Source: Smaragdicoccus niigatensis DSM 44881 = NBRC 103563 | GTDB lineage: Bacteria > Actinomycetota > Actinomycetes > Mycobacteriales > Mycobacteriaceae | NCBI RefSeq assembly: GCF_000380645.1 | Contig: NZ_AQXZ01000010.1 | Span: forward strand, 62,001 to 126,000 | Direction: 5' to 3' | Length of the DNA: 64,000 nucleotides | Part shown: piece after piece, positions 7,783 to 16,085 of the stretch | Position numbering within the stretch: the stretch's first letter is position 1 | Layout: each line of letters starts with the position of its first letter | Made by a program: the position numbers and the translations under genes | Notes under the pieces: generated by a model | Database searches by the model: none | Seen by the model: only the letters and a program-made list of their open reading frames with translations | What the model was told of the DNA's origin: nothing

Positions 7783-8005
7783 AGGTCCAGAATCCTCGAA
7801 TTTGGCGAATACGCAACCATATGGCTATCGAAGTTTCTAATTAGTGCGCAATGTCATACGAATGTGATACACGGCATGGCCGTCGTCGTGCCCGAACGTT
7901 CTTGCTGGGCAGGGGATGTTTCTCCGCCGCGCGAGCATGCGTCGGTGAAGGAAACCAACTGGTTGGTAATGAAATTAGCTAAATAATAACTACGCTGAAA
8001 TGAAA
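7783..8005. other. AT-richer intergenic region with a dyad
   Basis: No gene is seen in these 223 bases. They are more AT-rich than the surroundings, particularly at 7970-7990. They contain the inverted repeat ACCAAC-TG-GTTGGT at 7956-7969, a TetR-operator-like dyad about 175 nt upstream of the 49-residue gene. The region probably holds the promoter of the leftward 7782-7023 unit. Confidence 0.5.
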
Positions 8006-8038
8006 ACAGGCCGCCGGCGAACTTCGCTGGCGGCCTGT
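8006..8038 (-). terminator. Rho-independent terminator of the 33-residue peptide gene
   Basis: Reading leftward, ACAGGCCGCCAGCGA-AG-TTCGCCGGCGGCCTGT forms a stem of about 15 bp with one wobble. It is followed by TTTTCATTTC. It starts 10 nt after the TAG of the tiny ORF at 8048, the arrangement expected of a real, separately transcribed gene. Confidence 0.85.
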
Positions 8039-8047
8039 ATCGGTCGT

Positions 8048-8149
8048 CTAGCCGCCGAGAGCCGTGAGGAGTGCAATGACCGAACCGCCCGTGGCGGCGC
8101 CGTTCATGATGATGCCGAACACCGCGGCCAGCACTTTGAGAATTGCCAT
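8048..8149 (-). CDS. 33-residue hydrophobic peptide, unknown
   Basis: ATG 8149 is preceded by GAAAGGG at 7-nt spacing, a good Shine-Dalgarno. The frame ends at TAG (complement 8048-8050), immediately before a strong terminator. The product, MAILKVLAAVFGIIMNGAAT followed by GGSVIALLTALGG, has one Lys, no acidic residue and no Cys, and is almost entirely hydrophobic or small. Such a strong signal-to-terminator layout for so short a frame argues that it is translated. Candidates by analogy are a short channel-forming peptide like the PorA/PorH polypeptides of corynebacteria (which have similar size but a different sequence), a type I toxin-like peptide, or a small regulator of a membrane complex. 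Only the analogy supports these; no sequence match is claimed. Confidence 0.65.
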   Translation of the reverse strand: MAILKVLAAVFGIIMNGAATGGSVIALLTALGG

Positions 8150-8358
8150 TTCAAACCCTTTCGATGCGAAGAACCCATCGCCGCGGAACTGAATTGAGCG
8201 TCGAGCGAGTGCTCATCAGCCGGAGACGCTCAGACCTGGTCCCCGAGTGGCTTGGATCAAGCGTATGGGAGGTTCTGGGCCAATCCGTCGATGAGACCTG
8301 ATCGTTGGCCGACCGTAATCGGCGCCTCCCGAAAGTCCAATTCCCTTGGTGTAAATGG

Positions 8359-9765
8359 CTATTTGATTCCGAAGGCCGTTTCAAGCTCAACGACCGCGTC
8401 GCCGGAATAGACCGCGAGATGCTGCAGATGGGGAGCGTTGTCACGACAGCCGATGAACCCGACATTCAACGTTCCCGCATAACTCAAGCACGTGATGTTG
8501 AGTGCGGTCCCGTGCATCGGAATCGAGACCGGGTAATCCGATTCGAGTTTGTGCCCACGGAAATAGAGCGGTTCGGTCGGTCCCGGGACGTTCGAGATCA
8601 TCACGTTGTAGGTCGGCGGCAGCACCTGGCCGAGTCCGGCCTGCGCGGTGCTGGTCTGGACGACGAACGGCGCCGACAGGATTGCTGTGTAGGCGAGGAT
8701 GGCGTTGCGGGTCATCCCCTCCATCTGCTCTTTCGCGGCGCGAGTCGACGCGATGATCGACTCGATCCGCTCCTTCGGGTCGTCGATATGCGTGCTGAGG
8801 TTGGCAAGCATGCCGGCGACCGCGTTGCCGCCGCCCGGATCGTCCTTGGGCCGAACGTTGACCGGGATGAAGGCGATGAGGGGCTTGTCGGGGAGCTCGC
8901 CAAGTTCGCTCAAGTAGCGTCGCAAGCCGCCTGCGCAGATCGCCAGCAGGACGTCGTTGAGCGTCCCACCGGTGGCGGCGGCGATGCGCTTGAGACGCGG
9001 GAGGTCGTACTGCTGCGTCGCGAACCGTCGGTTGCGGCTGATCCGGTTGTCGAAGATCGTGCGCGGTGCCTGAAGTGACGGCACGAGTGCGTTCGCTTCG
9101 TCCCGGCGCGACCGGTTGACCTTGACGAGGGCCTTGAAAACATCGTTCAGCGAGGTGAACCCACTGCGGACGGTGTCCACGACGCCGCCGAGGCTCGGTG
9201 CGGGAGCCGAATCGAGCAGCGAAGCGCGCTCGCGACGCGTCGGCGGAACGGCGAAGAAAAGTGGTGTCCCGGTGTCGTCGGGGTCTTTCGAAAGAGCGCG
9301 GCTGAGCAGCTTCGCGGCGGTGTATCCATCGACGAGCGAGTGGTGCACCTTCACGTACAGCGCCAGATTGCCGTTCTCGAGCCCTTCGATCAGGTGCGCT
9401 TCCCATGGGGGTCGTGAGAGATCAAGGGGGCGAGAGTGCAGCCGAGAGATGAGCACGCCGAGTTCGCGCTCGTCACCCGGGCTCGGGAGAGCGGATCGAC
9501 GCACGTGATAGGTCGGGTCGATCTCGGTGTCGGTCACCCAGCGCTGCATCGGATGCAGCAGGAAGTTCGGGTACGCGAGCTTGAGGTTCCACGGTGGCTC
9601 GACGACCACGGACGCGAGTTCGTCGCGCATCTGGGCGGTGATCTCCTCGGCCCGGGCCCCATTGGTGGGCTTGAACTGCAGCAGACCCGCCACGTGGAGC
9701 ATGGTCTCCTGCGATTCGACCGTCAGAAAGAGCATGTCGAGGGGAGAAAGACGCTTACCGGCCAC
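8359..9765 (-). CDS. Wax ester synthase / diacylglycerol acyltransferase (WS/DGAT)
   Basis: The 468-residue enzyme has the hallmark condensing motif HHSLVDG (HHxxxDG, about residues 141-147). It also has an N-terminal MAGKRLSPLDMLFLTVESQE typical of this family and a C-terminal NVPGP. Family members esterify acyl-CoA with diacylglycerol or long-chain alcohols, storing triacylglycerol and wax esters at the inner membrane and lipid bodies. Mycolic-acid bacteria carry many paralogues (Tgs/Atf), and I cannot say which this is. The first codon at 9765 is the only reasonable start, since the family motif begins within the first 15 residues. The gene diverges from the PspC-domain gene. A short AT-rich, partly palindromic stretch (CCCATATATC...GATATCGGGG, about 9786-9812) lies in the shared promoter region. 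Confidence 0.9.
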   Translation of the reverse strand: MAGKRLSPLDMLFLTVESQETMLHVAGLLQFKPTNGARAEEITAQMRDELASVVVEPPWNLKLAYPNFLLHPMQRWVTDTEIDPTYHVRRSALPSPGDERELGVLISRLHSRPLDLSRPPWEAHLIEGLENGNLALYVKVHHSLVDGYTAAKLLSRALSKDPDDTGTPLFFAVPPTRRERASLLDSAPAPSLGGVVDTVRSGFTSLNDVFKALVKVNRSRRDEANALVPSLQAPRTIFDNRISRNRRFATQQYDLPRLKRIAAATGGTLNDVLLAICAGGLRRYLSELGELPDKPLIAFIPVNVRPKDDPGGGNAVAGMLANLSTHIDDPKERIESIIASTRAAKEQMEGMTRNAILAYTAILSAPFVVQTSTAQAGLGQVLPPTYNVMISNVPGPTEPLYFRGHKLESDYPVSIPMHGTALNITCLSYAGTLNVGFIGCRDNAPHLQHLAVYSGDAVVELETAFGIK

Positions 9766-9902
9766 GAGTGCACATTAAACCGACCCCATATATCAGGGCC
9801 GATATCGGGGCAAACCCCGATGCCCGCGCGGACCGCCGACCCTAACGTTGGTGTCATTGATCGCGCAGATGGACTGGCGATCACGACGAAAGGTAAGGGG
9901 TC

Positions 9903-10136
9903 ATGGCGACTCTGGTACGCACCCGCGACGGCAAGATGATCGCCGGTGTCTGCTCCGGCATTGCACGCACGTACGGCTGGGACACCACCGTCGTTCGTCT
10001 CGTGTTCCTGCTCTCGTGCCTGTTGCCGGGACCGCAGTTCCTCATCTACCTGGTGCTGTGGATCGTGATTCCGCAGGAGAAGGAGCCGGTCGGGTATTAC
10101 GCACCGCCGGTCGTGACCACTCACCACGACGTCTGA
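9903..10136 (+). CDS. PspC-domain small membrane protein
   Basis: The 77-residue product is a single PspC domain. LVRTRDGKMIAGVCSGIART comes first, then YGWDTTVVRLVFLL with a transmembrane helix, and a second hydrophobic segment ending LIYLVLWIVIPQE. PspC proteins work in phage-shock-type envelope stress responses, sensing membrane damage and in some systems sequestering a regulator. Stand-alone copies like this one are common in actinobacteria, where the partner is often unclear. AAGGTAAGGGG precedes ATG 9903. A strong terminator 3 nt after the stop makes it monocistronic. Confidence 0.88.
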   Translation: MATLVRTRDGKMIAGVCSGIARTYGWDTTVVRLVFLLSCLLPGPQFLIYLVLWIVIPQEKEPVGYYAPPVVTTHHDV

Positions 10137-10137
10137 C

Positions 10138-10174
10138 AGATGGGGGCCGATTCGGCCCCCATCTTCTTTTTTGC
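10138..10174 (+). terminator. Rho-independent terminator after PspC gene
   Basis: AGATGGGGGCC-GATTC-GGCCCCCATCT is a perfect 11-bp stem with a 5-nt loop, followed by TCTTTTTTG. Confidence 0.92.
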
Positions 10175-10233
10175 GGTCGTAATGTCAGACCTAACGCTGC
10201 CCGCGTCATATCCATCAAGCGGAGGGAAGACCG

Positions 10234-11976
10234 ATGGCCGCACCAGATTTCGACGTTCTCATCGTCGGTTCGGGATTCGGCGGCAGCGTCACCGCGCTGC
10301 GCCTCGTCGAAAAGGGGTACAAGGTAGCCGTTCTCGAGGCCGGTAAGCGCTTCGAGGACGATCAACTCCCCAAGACCAGTTGGGACATCCGCAACTTCCT
10401 CTGGGCGCCGGCGCTCGGTTGCTACGGCATCCAGCGGATTCACCTGCTCAACAATGTGCTGATTCTCGGCGGTGCCGGTGTTGGCGGGGGCTCGCTGAAC
10501 TACGCGAACACGCTCTACATCCCACCGGAGCCGTTCTTCCAGGACCCGCAGTGGAAAGACATCACCGACTGGCGCTCGGAGCTGACTCCGCACTACCAGC
10601 AAGCCGAGAAGATGCTCGGCGTCGTCATCAATCCGCACATGACCCCAGCGGACGAGATCATGAAGTCGGTCGCGGATGACATGGGCTTCGGCGACACGTT
10701 CGTCCAGTGCCCGGTCGGCGTCTTCTTCGGTGAGCCTGGAAAGACCGTCCCAGACCCGTACTTCGGTGGCGCGGGCCCGGACCGCACCGGATGCATCGAA
10801 TGTGGCGACTGCATGGTCGGCTGCAAGCACAACGCGAAGAACACGCTGGTCAAGAACTATCTCTACCTTGCCGAGAAGGGTGGCGCCGAGGTCATCCCGA
10901 TGACGACGGTCACCCAGGTCAAGCCGGAGAAGGACGGCTCCTGGACGATCAAGACCCGGCGCACCGGCGCGAAGTTGGTCAAGCATCGCAAGACCTTCAC
11001 CGCGGCGAACGTCGTCATGGCGGCGGGCACTCGAGGTACGCAGAAGCTGCTGTTCGAGATGCGGGACAAAGGCAAGCTTCCGGACATCTCGGAGAAGTTG
11101 GGCGTGCTGACCCGCACGAACTCCGAGTCGATCGTCGGCGCCGCGAAGTGGAAGGTCGACCCCGAACTCGACCTCACCCGGGGCGTCGCGATCACCTCGT
11201 CCATCCACCCCACGCCGGACACGCACATCGAACCGGTGCGATACGGCAAGGGATCGAACGCGATGGGCTTCCTGCAGGGACCGATGACCGATGGCGGAGG
11301 CAGCATGCCGCGGTTCCTGAAGTTCCTGCTCGCCGTGATCCTGCATCCGCTGCAGTTCGCGCGGTTGCTCACGGTCGCGAACTGGAGTGAGCGCACGATC
11401 ATCTCGCTCGTCATGCAGCATCTCGACAACTCGATCACCACGTACACCAAACGCGGTGTCTTCGGTCGGAAGATGGCGAGCAAACAGGGCCACGGAGAAC
11501 CGAACCCGACGTGGATCCCGGTGGGCAACGAGGTCACGCGAGCGGTCGCCAAGAAGATCGGCGGTTTCGCCGGCGGCACCATCGGCGAGGCGTTCAACAT
11601 CCCGATGACTGCACACTTCCTCGGCGGCGCGGCGATCGGCGCGGATGCCGATAAGGGCGTCATCGACCCGTACCACCGGGTGTACGGCTACCCGACGATG
11701 TATGTGACCGACGGTGCTGCGGTTTCGGCGAACCTCGGAGTGAACCCGTCGCTGACGATCGCCGCGCAGGCCGAACGTGCTGCGTCGATGTGGCCGAACA
11801 AGGGCGAGGCCGATACACGTCCGGCGCCGGGATCGGCGTACGTTCGCGTCGATGCCGTCGCGCCGAACTCGCCCATGGTTCCAGCCGGCGCTCCGGCCGC
11901 GCTCGTGATCCCGACGTCGAGCCTGTTCCGGGACAAGAAGCCCGCGAAGGTGCCGAAGGAAGCGACGGTCCAGTAA
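10234..11976 (+). CDS. choD: ChoD-like GMC oxidoreductase (putative cholesterol/sterol oxidase)
   Basis: The 580-residue flavoprotein has the dinucleotide-binding motif VGSGFGGSV (about 10-18) and the GMC signature GGAGVGGGSLNYANTLY (about 80-96). Its length is close to that of mycobacterial ChoD (Rv3409c, about 578). Near residues 187-199 is GCIECGDCMVGCKHN, a ferredoxin-like Cys cluster typical of this ChoD-type subgroup and absent from secreted cholesterol oxidases. No signal peptide is present. The family is annotated as cholesterol oxidase but the physiological substrate of the ChoD subgroup is disputed, so the substrate call is tentative. GGAGGG precedes ATG 10234. The gene ends at a long terminator shared with the convergent regulator. 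Confidence 0.85.
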   Translation: MAAPDFDVLIVGSGFGGSVTALRLVEKGYKVAVLEAGKRFEDDQLPKTSWDIRNFLWAPALGCYGIQRIHLLNNVLILGGAGVGGGSLNYANTLYIPPEPFFQDPQWKDITDWRSELTPHYQQAEKMLGVVINPHMTPADEIMKSVADDMGFGDTFVQCPVGVFFGEPGKTVPDPYFGGAGPDRTGCIECGDCMVGCKHNAKNTLVKNYLYLAEKGGAEVIPMTTVTQVKPEKDGSWTIKTRRTGAKLVKHRKTFTAANVVMAAGTRGTQKLLFEMRDKGKLPDISEKLGVLTRTNSESIVGAAKWKVDPELDLTRGVAITSSIHPTPDTHIEPVRYGKGSNAMGFLQGPMTDGGGSMPRFLKFLLAVILHPLQFARLLTVANWSERTIISLVMQHLDNSITTYTKRGVFGRKMASKQGHGEPNPTWIPVGNEVTRAVAKKIGGFAGGTIGEAFNIPMTAHFLGGAAIGADADKGVIDPYHRVYGYPTMYVTDGAAVSANLGVNPSLTIAAQAERAASMWPNKGEADTRPAPGSAYVRVDAVAPNSPMVPAGAPAALVIPTSSLFRDKKPAKVPKEATVQ

Positions 11977-11980
11977 CGAC

Positions 11981-12035
11981 CGATGGATTGCCGTATCAGG
12001 GACCCGATCAGGTCCCCGATACGGCAATCCATCGG
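11981..12035. terminator. Long inverted repeat between convergent choD and pucR-type genes
   Basis: CGATGGATTGCCGTATC at 11981-11997 is repeated as its exact reverse complement at 12019-12035. Inside it GGGACC/GGTCCC extends the pairing around the loop CGATCA. The T-tract on the right is short (GTTT). It probably terminates or insulates both convergent transcripts. Confidence 0.75.
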
Positions 12036-12053
12036 CGTTTGGAAGCTGGATTC

Positions 12054-13241
12054 TCAGGTAAGCGCGATCACCAGGTCCCGCACGTAATTCGGGTCCTCGA
12101 GGCGCTCGCCGAAGATTTCGCGCAGCTGTCCCACGCGGTATCGAACGGTCTGCGGGTGCACGAAAAGGTCTTCCGCGACGAGATCGCGGCGGCCGTCGGA
12201 CAATGCGTGCAAGAGCCACGATCGGAGCGTGACCAGCAGTTTCTCGCGAGCTGCCGGTCGGAGATCGTCGAGCGGCGCGAGAACTCGGTCGGCGAGGTCC
12301 TGGCGGCAGGCGGGGTCGGCATGGACGGTCAGCGCGGCGAGGTGAACGTCGGCCTCGGCTGGATCGCCGGTGATCGTGCCGTCCCGGACAAGCTCCAAGA
12401 GGCGCAGCGCACGGCGGTTCGATTCGGCGACCTCGAGCCAGGGCACCGAGGGGCCGACCACCGCGCGACGGCCCCGCAACGTCGTGACGAGGCGTTCGCG
12501 CGCTGCACCCGTGACATCGGGAACGAGGAATGTCCACACATCCGCACCCTCGAACAAGAGTGATCGCGCGTCGATCCACGCGACGACGTCATTGGCCTGC
12601 GAACTCGGGATCAGAACTGCGGTCAGCGTGTCTGGCGGCACCCATTCGGCCTGCTCAGCGGCATGTATGACCGATTCGGGTGTGGTCTCGGGGATCGTCA
12701 GCATCCGGGCAAGTTCACTGCGCAGCCGCTCGCGTTCACGACCCACTGCGTCGAGAGCGGCCGCATGTCCGGCCGCGCTCGCCAGTGACAGTTGATCCGT
12801 ATAGGCGAAGACCGAGGCGGCGAGAAGGACGATGTCCGCTGGACTTGCCTTGCCTTCTAGAAGCGAATCGCCCATTCGGACCCACGCTGCACGACTCCCG
12901 ACGCGGAAGGCGGCGTGCAAACCCTCCATCGTGCGGCCCGCATTCGCTTCGCCGCGCCCGAGTTCGTAGGCGCCGCGGATCGCGGGTGCCAGGGCGTCGG
13001 CCTCTTCCCGCTCGCCCGTGGCGGCGTCGATGAAAGTCCCCAGTGACAGCGCGACACCGAGCTGGATGTTCTCCCACATCCGGCTGCTCAGAGTTCCGGC
13101 GTAAACGGGGACTTCCGCGCGGATCGCCGCGACGGCCTGAACGCCGGCATCGGGGAGGACTTCGCGTAGCATGCGGCGGGCTTCGTCGGGCAGTTTCAGT
13201 TCCCCAGCGTTACGAACTGACCAACTGGGCGGTGTTGCCAT
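12054..13241 (-). CDS. PucR-type transcriptional regulator
   Basis: The 395-residue protein (start ATG 13241, MATPPSWSVRNAGELKLP) ends in a helix-turn-helix of the PucR C-terminal type. That segment is LVAEDLFVHPQTVRYRVGQL followed by REIFGERLEDPNYVRDLVIA. The central part resembles the GGDEF-like/coiled region seen in PucR/CdaR regulators (LTAVLIPSS, LVPDVTGAARERLVTTLRGR). In-frame codons upstream to 13412 would overlap the divergent reductase gene and look non-coding. The gene diverges from the reductase-desaturase operon at 13333, and the 91-nt gap holds both promoters. The likely role is therefore control of that operon, a hypothesis from position. Regulators of this kind are usually activators sensing a pathway metabolite. 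Confidence 0.82.
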   Translation of the reverse strand: MATPPSWSVRNAGELKLPDEARRMLREVLPDAGVQAVAAIRAEVPVYAGTLSSRMWENIQLGVALSLGTFIDAATGEREEADALAPAIRGAYELGRGEANAGRTMEGLHAAFRVGSRAAWVRMGDSLLEGKASPADIVLLAASVFAYTDQLSLASAAGHAAALDAVGRERERLRSELARMLTIPETTPESVIHAAEQAEWVPPDTLTAVLIPSSQANDVVAWIDARSLLFEGADVWTFLVPDVTGAARERLVTTLRGRRAVVGPSVPWLEVAESNRRALRLLELVRDGTITGDPAEADVHLAALTVHADPACRQDLADRVLAPLDDLRPAAREKLLVTLRSWLLHALSDGRRDLVAEDLFVHPQTVRYRVGQLREIFGERLEDPNYVRDLVIALT

Positions 13242-13332
13242 ATGAACTTTTATACCAGGCGAACAAAAACGTGATCTAGATTCACCAGTCACGGTCAAGC
13301 CATATTTCGCCGAAATCGAAACACTGGTTGCC

Positions 13333-14424
13333 ATGACGCAAATCGTGGAAAAGCCTCGCTCTGCGCGCAAAGCGCTGGGGCAGCGAGTAGCCGCGTTCGC
13401 GCACCGAATCACGACTCCGTTGGTTCCGGACGACTACATCGATCTGTTCAATCCGCTGTGGTCGGCGGAGACCCTTCGGGGCCGCATCACCGCCGTCAAG
13501 CCGGAAACCGCGGACGCCGTTACCCTCACCATCCGTCCCGGCCGCGGCTGGTCGACGCATGTTCCGGGGCAGTACCTCCGCTTCGGAGTCGACATCGACG
13601 GCATTCGTCGCTGGCGGGCCTACTCGTTCACGAGCGACCCCGCTCGCCAGGACGGACTCATCGAGATCACCGTCAAGGCGATTCCGGAGGGGCTTGTCAG
13701 CAACCACGTCGTGCAGAACGCGAAGGTGGGCGAGTACGTCCACCTCAGCCTTCCGGAGGGCGACTTCGTCCTGCCGGAGACGAAGCCGGCGAAGATCCTG
13801 TTCCTCACGGCCGGTAGCGGTGTCACGCCGATCATGGGCATGCTCCGCACGCACGACCTCGATGACGTCGTGGTTCTGCACTCGGCGCTGACCCGCGATG
13901 GCGTCATCTTCGGTGATGAGCTGCGCGCGCTGCACACCGCCGGAACCATCCGTCTGATCGAGAAGCACACCGACGTCGACGGCCTTCTCGACATCACGAC
14001 CCTGGACGAGATCGTGCCGGACTGGCGCGAGCGTGACGTGTGGGCCTGTGGTCCGGCTGGCCTCATGGCCGCGGCCGAGGCGCACTGGACTACGAACGAC
14101 GTCGTCGACCGACTGAACATCGAGCGCTTCAAGCCGCACATCGCGGTCGAGGCAGGTGCCGGTGGCACCGTCTCGTTCACCAAGTCGAACGTCACCAAGG
14201 AGTTCGACGGTGGCAAGCCGATCCTTGATCAGGCCGAAGAGGCCGGAGTCATCATGCCGTTCGGCTGCCGCATGGGTGTCTGCCACCGCTGCGTGCTTCC
14301 GATGAAGAGCGGCGCAGTGCGCGACCTGCGTGACGGAACCATCACCACCGCGGCGCCCGGCGACGGCGTCATGATCCAGACCTGCATCAATGCAGCTGCC
14401 GGCCCATGTGAAATCGAGAACTGA
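13333..14424 (+). CDS. Flavodoxin/ferredoxin-type reductase partner of acyl-CoA desaturase (Rv3230c-like)
   Basis: The 363-residue protein joins an FAD/NAD(P)H-binding reductase half to a C-terminal plant-type [2Fe-2S] ferredoxin. The FAD motif is RAYSFTSDP (about 96), and the nicotinamide-binding glycine motif is LTAGSGVTPIMGML (about 156). The cluster ligands are in FGCRMGVCHRCVL (about 312-324) plus the later IQTCINAA. It would pass electrons from NADPH to the di-iron desaturase encoded 8 nt downstream, as reported for the Rv3230c-DesA3 pair in M. tuberculosis. Spacing and order match that pair, indicating one operon. No strong Shine-Dalgarno precedes ATG 13333, so the mRNA may be nearly leaderless. 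Confidence 0.92.
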   Translation: MTQIVEKPRSARKALGQRVAAFAHRITTPLVPDDYIDLFNPLWSAETLRGRITAVKPETADAVTLTIRPGRGWSTHVPGQYLRFGVDIDGIRRWRAYSFTSDPARQDGLIEITVKAIPEGLVSNHVVQNAKVGEYVHLSLPEGDFVLPETKPAKILFLTAGSGVTPIMGMLRTHDLDDVVVLHSALTRDGVIFGDELRALHTAGTIRLIEKHTDVDGLLDITTLDEIVPDWRERDVWACGPAGLMAAAEAHWTTNDVVDRLNIERFKPHIAVEAGAGGTVSFTKSNVTKEFDGGKPILDQAEEAGVIMPFGCRMGVCHRCVLPMKSGAVRDLRDGTITTAAPGDGVMIQTCINAAAGPCEIEN

Positions 14425-14432
14425 GGTAGAGC

Positions 14433-15662
14433 ATGACCCCTACATTGAAGGCTCCCGTATCTCTCGGCGGCGCAATCAACCCGCCCAAGCCCAGCCCGGT
14501 CGCGCACTTGACTGCTGCGGACATCGAAGCGCTCGGCAAGGAACTCGACGCCATCCGCGACGAGGTGCTGAGCACCCGCGGTGAGCGCGACGCGAAGTAC
14601 ATCCGCGCGGTCATCACGAACAACCGTCGACTCGAGCTCGCCGCCCGTGGCGTGCTGACCTTCTCGCTGTTCCCGCCGGCTTGGTTGCTCGGCACCGCCA
14701 TGCTGTCGGTCGCGAAGATCGTCGACAACATGGAGATCTCGCACAACGTCATGCACGGTCAGTGGGACTGGATGCGCGACCCGAAGATCCACTCGAGCAC
14801 GTGGGAGTGGGACAACGTCAACCCGTCCGAGCTGTGGAAGCACACCCACAACGAGGTGCACCACACCTGGACCAACGTCGTCGGCAAGGACAAGGACCTC
14901 GGTTACGGCGTCCTGCGCATGGACGAAGCGCAGAAATGGAAGCCGTTCTACCTCGGCGGACCGGTCTACAACACGCTCATGTTCCTGCTGTTCGAGTACG
15001 CCGTGGCCATTCAGGACCTCGAGCTCGGCAACCCGCGACTGCGCAAGTCGGAGCGCGCTCGCCGCACCAAGCTCGTGACCGAGAAGATCGCGAAGCAGGG
15101 CGCCAAGGACTACCTGCTGTACCCAGCGCTCACCGGTCCGTCATTCATCCCGACGCTGTTCGCGAACCTGACCGCCAACCTGGTCCGGAACATGTGGACG
15201 CACTCGGTCATCTTCTGCGGCCACTTCCCGTCGGATGTCCAGACGTACGAGTACGACACCATCAAGGACGAAACCCGCGGTGACTGGTACATCCGCCAGA
15301 TGATGGGTGCCGCCAACATCGACGGCGGCGCGGCCATGAACTACATGACCGGCAACCTGTCCTTCCAGATCGAGCACCACCTGTGGCCGGACCTGCCGAG
15401 CAACCGGTACGTCGAAGTGGCACCCAAGGTGCGGGAGATCTGCGAGCGATACGGAATTCCGTACGTCAGCGGTCCGCTGCCGAAGCAGGTCTACGAGGCG
15501 TGGGCCAAGGTCGTTCGCCTGTCGTTCCCGAACAACTTCTGGGCCGACACCAAGCAGACGATCACGAACCTGCCGAACCGTCTGTTCAAGCGCGCTGGTC
15601 GTGTCGCCGGGAAGGTCATTCCGTTCCCGACGCCGCTGCGTCAGCGTCTCGCCGCTGCCTGA
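14433..15662 (+). CDS. desA3: Membrane di-iron fatty acid (stearoyl-CoA) desaturase, DesA3 type
   Basis: The 409-residue desaturase shows the three histidine boxes of integral-membrane acyl-CoA desaturases. They are HNVMH (about 104), HNEVHH (about 139) and QIEHHLWP (about 312), which bind two irons. Hydrophobic segments precede and separate the boxes. DesA3-type enzymes introduce a cis-9 double bond into stearoyl-CoA to give oleic acid for phospholipids and storage lipids, using the reductase encoded just upstream. TGAGGTAGAGC supplies the Shine-Dalgarno, starting within the preceding stop. The gene ends at a good terminator. The PucR-type gene divergent to the operon is the probable regulator. 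Confidence 0.92.
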   Translation: MTPTLKAPVSLGGAINPPKPSPVAHLTAADIEALGKELDAIRDEVLSTRGERDAKYIRAVITNNRRLELAARGVLTFSLFPPAWLLGTAMLSVAKIVDNMEISHNVMHGQWDWMRDPKIHSSTWEWDNVNPSELWKHTHNEVHHTWTNVVGKDKDLGYGVLRMDEAQKWKPFYLGGPVYNTLMFLLFEYAVAIQDLELGNPRLRKSERARRTKLVTEKIAKQGAKDYLLYPALTGPSFIPTLFANLTANLVRNMWTHSVIFCGHFPSDVQTYEYDTIKDETRGDWYIRQMMGAANIDGGAAMNYMTGNLSFQIEHHLWPDLPSNRYVEVAPKVREICERYGIPYVSGPLPKQVYEAWAKVVRLSFPNNFWADTKQTITNLPNRLFKRAGRVAGKVIPFPTPLRQRLAAA

Positions 15663-15680
15663 TCTGACAACTCAAAACCG

Positions 15681-15722
15681 ACAACGGCCGTCCGCGAAAA
15701 ATCGCGGAACGGCCGTTTTCGT
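15681..15722 (+). terminator. Terminator after the desaturase operon
   Basis: AACGGCCGT-CCGCGA-AAAAT-CGCGGAACGGCCGTT forms a long stem (with one bulged A) and is followed by TTCG. It lies 19 nt after the desaturase stop. Confidence 0.85.
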
Positions 15723-16085
15723 GTGGACTTGAGAATGGCACCCCGCTCAACCGTGGTGCCATTCCCCGGCGTAATAGCGCCGTGCTTTTCCGTGTTGCCG
15801 TGCCCGAGTGGACGTGGCCTCTTTCAAGGAAATCTCGGGACACGCGGACTTGGATTTCACCTGGCCGCGAAGGCCGTCTCCAACACGTCAGCTCGCGTGC
15901 AAGCGCGAACTGTTGAGTGGGGCCGGGTGGAATCACCGCGGGATCCTTTTCGCGGCTGCGGCCGACGTTGATGGGAACCGGTATTACCGGGCCATCGTTA
16001 CGGACTGACCGAGGCAAATCCGTTCCAGTCCCACCTCAAGTACACGCCCGATGTGCCTCGGTGTCGATAGCTGGCACGGATGACC
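15723..16085. other. Intergenic region without a convincing gene; contains a 10-bp-arm hairpin
   Basis: Short frames exist here in several phases but none has a Shine-Dalgarno or recognisable content. The best structure is GAATGGCACC (15733-15742) with its exact reverse complement GGTGCCATTC (15755-15764) around a 12-nt loop. No T-tract follows. The rightward frame 15808-16008 (66 codons, ending NRYYRAIVTD) could be a remnant of a gene but matches nothing I know. The leftward membrane-protein gene ends at 16086 with no obvious terminator other than these structures. Confidence 0.4.

Noticed and set aside
10042-12579. Long - frame (845 codons) opposite choD
   Set aside because: Arg/Asp-rich shadow without motifs; the + strand has a complete GMC oxidoreductase, terminators on both sides and a good ribosome site.
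15795-15830. tRNA-like GTGCCCGAGTGG resembling a Leu/Ser D-arm
   Set aside because: No matching acceptor stem, anticodon stem or T-loop in the flanks.
15808-16008. 66-codon + frame after the desaturase operon
   Set aside because: Begins with a non-ATG codon without ribosome site; no recognisable sequence. Kept only as a remark in the intergenic entry.
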